Below, in pieces: positions 23,003 to 27,574 of a DNA stretch of 27,574 nt. A model generated the notes under the pieces. That model did not search any database and was not told where the DNA came from. It worked only from the letters and a program-made list of their open reading frames with translations. The position numbers were made by a program, and so were the translations under genes. This DNA comes from LSUCC0057 sp042091915 (GTDB taxonomy: Bacteria > Pseudomonadota > Gammaproteobacteria > Pseudomonadales > Porticoccaceae): contig JBELGO010000014.1 in NCBI GenBank assembly GCA_042091915.1, positions 1-27,574 of the forward strand, given 5' to 3'. Numbering within the stretch: the stretch's first letter is position 1; each line of letters begins with the position of its first letter.

Positions 23003-24192
23003 ACAGCGATCGGTTGCTGGAAAAAAATGTCGCGATCACCGGGATAGGGCAATCTGAAGTGGGTCGCCCATCGGCAAAATCGGCGATGGCACTAACCATA
23101 GACGCCTGCAAAGAGGCGATCGCTGACGCTGGACTGAGCCGTGACGACATCGATGGCGTCGCCGCTTGGCCCGGCGACAACAACAATGGCGACGCCTTTT
23201 CACCGGTGGGCCCCAACGCACTGATCGGCACACTCGGCCTGAAGGTGAACTGGTTCGGTGGTGGCTATGAGGGCCCAGGCCCGATCGCCGGCATTATCAA
23301 CGGCGCCATGGCCATCGCCGCAGGACTCTGCAACCACGTCCTGGTGTTCCGCACCATTACCGAGTCGAGCCGACGTCAGGTAAACAAAAATGCCGGCGCG
23401 CTGAGCAACAAGACAGTGGGCCGCGACAGCAGTTTTTTTTGGCAGTGGTACACCCCGTTTAATGTCGTCTCAGGCATCAACTTGATGGCGATGTATGCAC
23501 AGCGTCACTTCCACGAGTATGGCACCACCGAGCAGCAGCTGGCGCAAATAGCACTGACCTGCCGAGCCAATGCCGTACACAACGAGAAAGCCGTATTTAG
23601 AACGCCCCTGACCATGGCTGATTACCTCGACTCGCGCTTCATCTCGACGCCGTTGCGATTGCTCGACTGCGACGTCCACTGCGACGCCTCAACTGCGATT
23701 ATTTTGTCGCGCAAAGAGGCCGCTCGCGACGGCCGCAACCCGCCGATCCGTATTGAAGCGATCGGTTCCGCGCTACACCAGCCGTGGTCGTGGGACCAGA
23801 TCGACCTGACTGGCATGGCGGCAAAAGACAGTGCCAAAATGCTCTGGCAGCGCACCGACTACACACCCAAAGATGTCGGCAGCGCACAGCTCTATGATGG
23901 CTTTTCCATCCTAACACTGCTCTGGCTAGAGGCCTTGGGGCTCTGCGACAAGGGTCAAGGCGGCGCCTTTATCGAGGGCGGCCATCGCATTGCGCTCGAC
24001 GGCCAACTACCGATAAACACCAATGGCGGCCAACTTTCAGGGGGGCGTACCCACGGCCTTGGCTATGTTCATGAGGCTTGCTCGCAGCTGTGGGGGCGCG
24101 CCGCATTGCGCCAGACCCGGCCACATGATGTCGCTGTTGTCGCTGCCGGTGGCGGGCCTCTGGCTGGCTGCGTGCTGCTAGTCAAGGAGTAA
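22999..24192 (+). CDS. Thiolase-fold lipid-transfer/aldolase protein (Ltp2-like)
   Basis: A 397-residue thiolase-superfamily protein of the SCP-x/Ltp type. The segment that holds the nucleophilic Cys in thiolases (about 85-95, FGGGYEGPGPIAG) contains no cysteine, so it is not a true thiolase. Tyr299 (LYDGFS) and Tyr356 (THGLGYVHEA) fall close to the tyrosines proposed as catalytic in Ltp2 aldolases. With the coupled DUF35 partner this points to retro-aldol cleavage of a beta-hydroxyacyl-CoA, releasing a ketone or aldehyde and a short acyl-CoA. The HG motif of the family (His352) is retained. Substrate unknown; an aromatic or branched side chain would fit the neighbourhood. Followed by a strong terminator. 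Confidence 0.88.
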   Translation: MNSDRLLEKNVAITGIGQSEVGRPSAKSAMALTIDACKEAIADAGLSRDDIDGVAAWPGDNNNGDAFSPVGPNALIGTLGLKVNWFGGGYEGPGPIAGIINGAMAIAAGLCNHVLVFRTITESSRRQVNKNAGALSNKTVGRDSSFFWQWYTPFNVVSGINLMAMYAQRHFHEYGTTEQQLAQIALTCRANAVHNEKAVFRTPLTMADYLDSRFISTPLRLLDCDVHCDASTAIILSRKEAARDGRNPPIRIEAIGSALHQPWSWDQIDLTGMAAKDSAKMLWQRTDYTPKDVGSAQLYDGFSILTLLWLEALGLCDKGQGGAFIEGGHRIALDGQLPINTNGGQLSGGRTHGLGYVHEACSQLWGRAALRQTRPHDVAVVAAGGGPLAGCVLLVKE

Positions 24193-24332
24193 CCTCAAAA
24201 CCGATAACAACACCGCGGCCCGGCTGGCTGCCGGTTCATGCGCATCGGCAACCACCCCCTTAGCAGTACAGACAGCGCCCCACAGCAGCGCTGGGTGACA
24301 GGCTACTGGCCGCGCAGGGGCTAACTGCCAGC

Positions 24333-24372
24333 AAAAAAAAACCGCTGCCGATCGCTCGGCAGCGGTTTTTTT
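24333..24372. terminator. Strong bidirectional intrinsic terminator
   Basis: A perfect 10-bp stem CCGCTGCCGA (24342-24351), loop TCGC, TCGGCAGCGG (24356-24365), flanked by nine A on the left and seven T on the right. This gives a T-tract on both strands, so it can end both the Ltp2-like (+) and the TonB-receptor (-) transcripts, whose stops are at 24192 and 24385. Confidence 0.95.
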
Positions 24373-24384
24373 ATTCGCCTGCAG

Positions 24385-26853
24385 TTAGAAGCTGTAACGC
24401 GCTTCTACACCCCACAGACGCGGCGCACCGTAGACGAAGCCGCCAACACCCAACGAAGTGGTAGAGGCACCGCTAGAGATCAGGTACTCCTCATCGGTCA
24501 GGTTGTTAACGAACAGCGAGAGATCGACGTTACTGCCTTTGACATTGCGCAAATCGGCGCGGAAGTTGGTCAGGCTGTAACCGGGGATCTCAATATTGCC
24601 TTTCACCGCTTCTGAGGTGTCGTAGTAGTTGAGGTTAACCACGAACTCTTCAGCCAGATCACCCATCGGCAGCGCGTAGCGGATGTTGGCTTGAATGGTG
24701 TCGTCGACGAAGAACAAGAAGGGATCAGCACCCCCTCTAGCGACGATTCCCTGGATCAGTGGGTTGGCCTGAGTATCGTAGCCTTTCACTTTTGCATCCT
24801 GGAAGGTGGCATTGAGGCTCAGCGTCAAGTGATCGTTCGGCGCCAGCACCAGCTCGATATCGACACCATCGACCTCAGTGTCGCCTACATTCAACACCAG
24901 TGCACCACCGGTGGGGTCGTTGCTGACATCGCAATCGCCATCGGGGGTACCCGAGGTCAGATCACCCGGAACACACCCACGACCAGTCGACACACCACCG
25001 CCAATGTCGCCCTGGGCATCGGTCACTTCAGCGGAGAAGTAGGTGATGTTGGTTCGCGCCAACACCCCGCCGCCCAGATCCCAATCGGCGCGCAAGCCGA
25101 GCTCGATGTCATCAACCGTCTCCGGTTCGAAGCTCTGATAGGGGATTAGCGCACCGTCGAAGACAGGTCCGTTGCCACCGCCAGCGCGGTAACCGTGGCG
25201 CGCCACCGCATAAGCGAAGATATTATCGGTCGCCTGCCAGTTAACCCCGAGGCTGTAGGTGGTTTCGTTAGAGCTTTTTTCAACCACACCAGCGTTGTTG
25301 ACACCTTCGCCGGCGCGACACTGCGACTCCGAAATAACATCCATCGGCTCACCACCCTCCAACGCCCTGGCGCCGGTGGCTACACAGGCCTCGAAATCAT
25401 CCTCGGTGTAGCGCACGCCAAGCTCCAACGACAGAGCGTCGGTCAGCGCGTACTCACCGTGGAAGAAGACCGCCTGCGATTCGTCGGTGAGGAACAGATA
25501 TTGGCCGTTAGAGGGGCCAAGACCGATAGTGCGCTCCACCTCACCAAAGTCAAAGATACCTGAGAGAACGGTGGTGCCGTTCATCTGGCCGCCACCATCG
25601 GGTTCCATCTTGACATAGAACGCGCCGACCAACCAGTCGAGCCGGTCGTCAAAGGCTGTGCCTCTGAGCTGCAGCTCGTTGCTCAACTGCTTGCTCTCAT
25701 CTGCGAGGGTTGCCTTGATGAGAGTGAGGTCACCCGACAATGCTCCGGGCACAGGTGGAGAACTCAACTCCAGAGAGCCAATCCCATCGATATTGGGCGC
25801 ATAGTAGAGATCAGTGGTTTGATAGCCAAAAATATTGACCAACTGCAGCGACTCATTGAGATCAAACTCGGTGCGGTTGACCAGCGTCATGCGCTCGTTG
25901 CTCTCACTCTGGTCAAAGTAGGGGGCGTTAACCCTTGGGCCGCGCTGCTCCGCCAAGGCGTACTCTTCGAGCATCTGCGCGGTCAGACCGAAGGCGCCCA
26001 AAGTCGGGTTGGCACCGACAATGTTGTCGAGGGTGTCGATAAAGGCGTCGGCGCTCAACGAGGTATTAAAGCCGTCGTTCTCACTCTCAAAGTGGTCGAC
26101 AATTAACAGGTTTTTGAAGCGTTCCAGTTCGACCAGCAGTGACGCGCGGAAGCTCTGGGTATCGACGGCGTCCAAGTCACCACCCACACCGATATTCTTG
26201 GTGTAACCATCGCGCTGGTTGATATCGCCCGCCAAGCGCAGCGCTACTTTACCTTCTACCAAGGGCAGATTGATCGCCCCTTGGACGCGAGTGAGGTTTT
26301 CATCGCCCAGGCTGCCGCTGAGGTAACCGCTCATTTCGTGCTCAGGAGCCTGCGGGCTGTAGAGGATGGCACCACCGGTGGTGTTGCGGCCGAACAGTGT
26401 GCCTTGCGGGCCTTTCAGCACTTGAATGTTGGCCATATCAAATTGCGGTACAGCGCTACCCCAAGACGGCTGCGGCACCTCGGCAAAGTAGCTGACCACC
26501 GCAGGTGATGAGGTACCCAGCAAGCCCTTAGACTGGCCGCGAATGACATACACGGGGTTGTTTAGACCGCCACTGCCGGCAAAAAATACCCCCGGCACAT
26601 TCTGCTGCAGGTCGGTAAACGAGGTGATGTTAGCTTCGAGTAGCGCTTCATTATTGAGTGCGTTAACGCTGACCGGCGTCGACTGCAAGCTCTCTTCTTT
26701 ACGACGCGCGCTGACGATAATCTCTTCGAGAACATGAATCTCCGACTCTGCGGTTTGACTCTGCTGAGCAAAACCGACCGATGAGACCGTTGCCACGGCA
26801 GCCGCTAGCAAGCTAGTGGCAAGTGATTTTTTACTTTTAAGATTGGTAGACAT
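24385..26853 (-). CDS. TonB-dependent outer-membrane receptor
   Basis: An 822-residue outer-membrane beta-barrel with a signal peptide (MSTNLKSKKSLATSLLAAAV..., likely cleaved after GFAQ, about 30). The plug domain follows: EEIIVSARRKEESLQSTPVSVNAL, then DLQQNVPGVFFAGSGG, VYVIRGQ, and VLKGPQGTLFGRNTTGGAI. The barrel ends in the C-terminal aromatic WGVEARYSF. This plug style is typical of receptors in marine Cellvibrionales and sphingomonads that take up hydrophobic or aromatic compounds rather than siderophores. A GGGAGAG site precedes the ATG at 26853. It stands alone on its strand, ended by the shared terminator, and is a likely uptake component for the pathway's substrate, which is inference from position. 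Confidence 0.95.
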   Translation of the reverse strand: MSTNLKSKKSLATSLLAAAVATVSSVGFAQQSQTAESEIHVLEEIIVSARRKEESLQSTPVSVNALNNEALLEANITSFTDLQQNVPGVFFAGSGGLNNPVYVIRGQSKGLLGTSSPAVVSYFAEVPQPSWGSAVPQFDMANIQVLKGPQGTLFGRNTTGGAILYSPQAPEHEMSGYLSGSLGDENLTRVQGAINLPLVEGKVALRLAGDINQRDGYTKNIGVGGDLDAVDTQSFRASLLVELERFKNLLIVDHFESENDGFNTSLSADAFIDTLDNIVGANPTLGAFGLTAQMLEEYALAEQRGPRVNAPYFDQSESNERMTLVNRTEFDLNESLQLVNIFGYQTTDLYYAPNIDGIGSLELSSPPVPGALSGDLTLIKATLADESKQLSNELQLRGTAFDDRLDWLVGAFYVKMEPDGGGQMNGTTVLSGIFDFGEVERTIGLGPSNGQYLFLTDESQAVFFHGEYALTDALSLELGVRYTEDDFEACVATGARALEGGEPMDVISESQCRAGEGVNNAGVVEKSSNETTYSLGVNWQATDNIFAYAVARHGYRAGGGNGPVFDGALIPYQSFEPETVDDIELGLRADWDLGGGVLARTNITYFSAEVTDAQGDIGGGVSTGRGCVPGDLTSGTPDGDCDVSNDPTGGALVLNVGDTEVDGVDIELVLAPNDHLTLSLNATFQDAKVKGYDTQANPLIQGIVARGGADPFLFFVDDTIQANIRYALPMGDLAEEFVVNLNYYDTSEAVKGNIEIPGYSLTNFRADLRNVKGSNVDLSLFVNNLTDEEYLISSGASTTSLGVGGFVYGAPRLWGVEARYSF

Positions 26854-27335
26854 AGTGTTGTCTCTCCCGTTTATAGTTAGAGTTAACCACCTTCAAATGA
26901 GCAGAGCAGCTGCGCTGCCAAACCCGACCCTGTGCCGGCAACACCCCTTACTGAGCTGCCGGCCAAGATTTCTTGCTGCCACCCCTCCCTTGCCAAAAGA
27001 AGACAGGACATTGTGGCTGTAAACGTTCAAATAAGCAGATTGACCAAGAAAAATATAAACACAATTAAAAATAGTGTGCAACAAATATTTAATCTGCCCT
27101 GGCGACCCGTATTGCGTTGCCTTCATCACCAAATCTCCCCCGCCCAGCCCCATCATTTGCCGGCGAGTCAAACCTTAATGACCCAGCACCACCGCGCACA
27201 AAGTGACATATTTACTAATTCTGTGTAGTATCAATCAGATTGAGATAACAACTAAAACCGCTGCACAGTGCCGGCCTATGCTTAGCGCTGGCATCCAGTC
27301 GGCACCAACAGCAACACCCCGTGAGGAGATCGCAC
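26854..27335. other. Intergenic region between TonB receptor and ferredoxin
   Basis: This 482-bp divergent gap has no convincing gene; short open frames on either strand show no recognisable motif or ribosome site. It must contain the TonB-receptor promoter: a weak minus-strand candidate is TTGCAC with TTATAT 17 bp away in the A/T-rich 27045-27090 segment, leaving a long leader. It also holds the ferredoxin promoter and a leader hairpin, listed separately. Confidence 0.6.
27203..27231 (+). promoter_or_regulatory. Candidate sigma70 promoter of the ferredoxin gene
   Basis: GTGACA (27203-27208, five of six consensus bases) and TAGTAT (27226-27231, four of six) are separated by exactly 17 bp. 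The leader would be about 100 nt and contains an imperfect stem-loop from GTGCCG (27268-27273) to CGGCAC (27300-27305) that could influence stability or translation. Confidence 0.5.
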
Positions 27336-27545
27336 ATGAGTAATGCCATTCACAAAATATCCATCGACGTAACTCTCTGTTGCGGCTATGGCATCTGCGC
27401 GCAGATGTGCCCGGAAGTCTACAAACTCGATAGCGACGGTATCGTCTACATCGAAAGCGATACCGTGCCAGACGAACTGCTCGAGTCCGCCACTGAGGGC
27501 GCTGCCTGCTGCCCCGCTCAAGTGATACAAATTGAGAGTGTCTAA
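27336..27545 (+). CDS. Small [3Fe-4S]-type ferredoxin
   Basis: A 69-residue ferredoxin with the pattern CxxYxxC...CP: Cys15, Tyr18 at the position of the usual second cluster cysteine, Cys21, and Cys59-Pro60. Ferredoxins with a non-Cys residue at that position typically carry a [3Fe-4S] cluster and donate electrons to cytochromes P450; some also serve ring dioxygenases. The acidic helix and C-terminal CCPAQVIQIES are typical. GAGGAG (27323-27328) lies 7 nt before the ATG at 27336; an in-frame GTG at 27321 overlaps that site and is rejected. Likely partners are the reductase at 5155-6387 and a P450 or oxygenase just beyond the right edge, which cannot be seen. Extra cysteines at 16, 25 and 58 are unusual but not unique. 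Confidence 0.92.
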   Translation: MSNAIHKISIDVTLCCGYGICAQMCPEVYKLDSDGIVYIESDTVPDELLESATEGAACCPAQVIQIESV

Positions 27546-27568
27546 CCGCCCGCGGGGTGAGCACTGCG

Positions 27569-27574
27569 ATGACT
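27569..27574 (+). CDS. Possible first codons of a downstream gene (truncated)
   Basis: ATG ACT at the right edge follows a GGGGTGAG ribosome site (27554-27561) by 7 nt and lies 23 bp after the ferredoxin stop. It looks like the start of a co-transcribed gene, but only two codons are present, so the product is unknown. Confidence 0.35.

Noticed and set aside
22999..24192. Annotation as a degradative thiolase
   Set aside because: The nucleophilic cysteine segment contains no Cys and the gene is coupled to a DUF35 partner, which fits Ltp2-like aldolases better.
26893..27228. Open frames of about 90-100 codons on both strands upstream of the ferredoxin
   Set aside because: No ribosome sites, no recognisable motifs and composition unlike the neighbouring genes; they look like chance frames in a promoter region.
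1..27574. tRNA, rRNA, CRISPR arrays, insertion sequences or prophage genes
   Set aside because: None was seen: no transposase or integrase motifs, no regularly spaced repeats and no recognisable tRNA-like folds.

Overview
The window reads like a stretch of a marine, heterotrophic, Gram-negative chromosome, most likely a gammaproteobacterium of the Cellvibrionales/Halieaceae/Porticoccaceae kind. This is an inference from gene content: an alginate lyase of family PL7, a large TonB-dependent receptor of the oligotroph type, and a dense set of ring-hydroxylation, CoA-thioester and hydrolase genes. No 16S or other marker gene is present, so the taxonomy is not proven.

Layout. (1) 1-1149: 5'-truncated PL7 alginate lyase and methylglyoxal synthase (mgsA), both on +. 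The first ~49 bases appear inverted relative to the rest of the lyase. (2) 1284-4401 (+): aldehyde dehydrogenase and GMC oxidoreductase, a probable alcohol-to-aldehyde-to-acid oxidation pair ending in a hairpin. (3) 6387-4425 (-): FAD ferredoxin reductase and an SDR. (4) 6673-7437 (+): TauE/SafE permease, convergent with the next operon. (5) 16369-7446 (-): nine closely spaced genes: amidohydrolase, FAH-family hydrolase, 3-hydroxyacyl-CoA dehydrogenase, thiolase, a degenerate SDR, VOC-fold protein, enoyl-CoA hydratase, SDR, MFS transporter. (6) 17380-16568 (-) SDR, divergent from a DUF2889-like gene at 17472-18236 (+). (7) 22426-18233 (-): FAH-family hydrolase, Rieske dioxygenase alpha and beta subunits, and a second amidohydrolase. 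(8) 22601-24192 (+): DUF35 zinc-ribbon/OB protein and an Ltp2-like thiolase-fold protein, translationally coupled, followed by a strong bidirectional terminator. (9) 26853-24385 (-): TonB-dependent receptor. (10) 27336-27545 (+): small [3Fe-4S]-type ferredoxin, and the possible first codons of a further gene at the right edge.

How the genes may work together (inference). The TonB receptor, MFS and perhaps TauE proteins would bring in a hydrophobic or aromatic substrate. The GMC and aldehyde dehydrogenases would oxidise an alcohol side chain to an acid. The Rieske enzyme, fed by the reductase and possibly the ferredoxin, would dihydroxylate a ring, with an SDR as diol dehydrogenase. The amidohydrolase and FAH pairs would decarboxylate, hydrolyse or hydrate ring or ring-cleavage products. 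Enoyl-CoA hydratase, 3-hydroxyacyl-CoA dehydrogenase and thiolase would finish the chain by beta-oxidation, and the DUF35/Ltp2-like pair would split a branched or aromatic beta-hydroxyacyl-CoA by retro-aldol chemistry. No acyl-CoA ligase, acyl-CoA dehydrogenase, cytochrome P450 or recognisable transcriptional regulator lies in the window, so the pathway is incomplete here and its substrate cannot be read from sequence alone.

The points most worth following are the degenerate SDR with all three catalytic residues replaced, the Asp-to-Asn change shared by both amidohydrolases, the duplicated amidohydrolase/FAH module around one Rieske dioxygenase, the DUF35/Ltp2-like pair, and the apparent inversion at the left edge.
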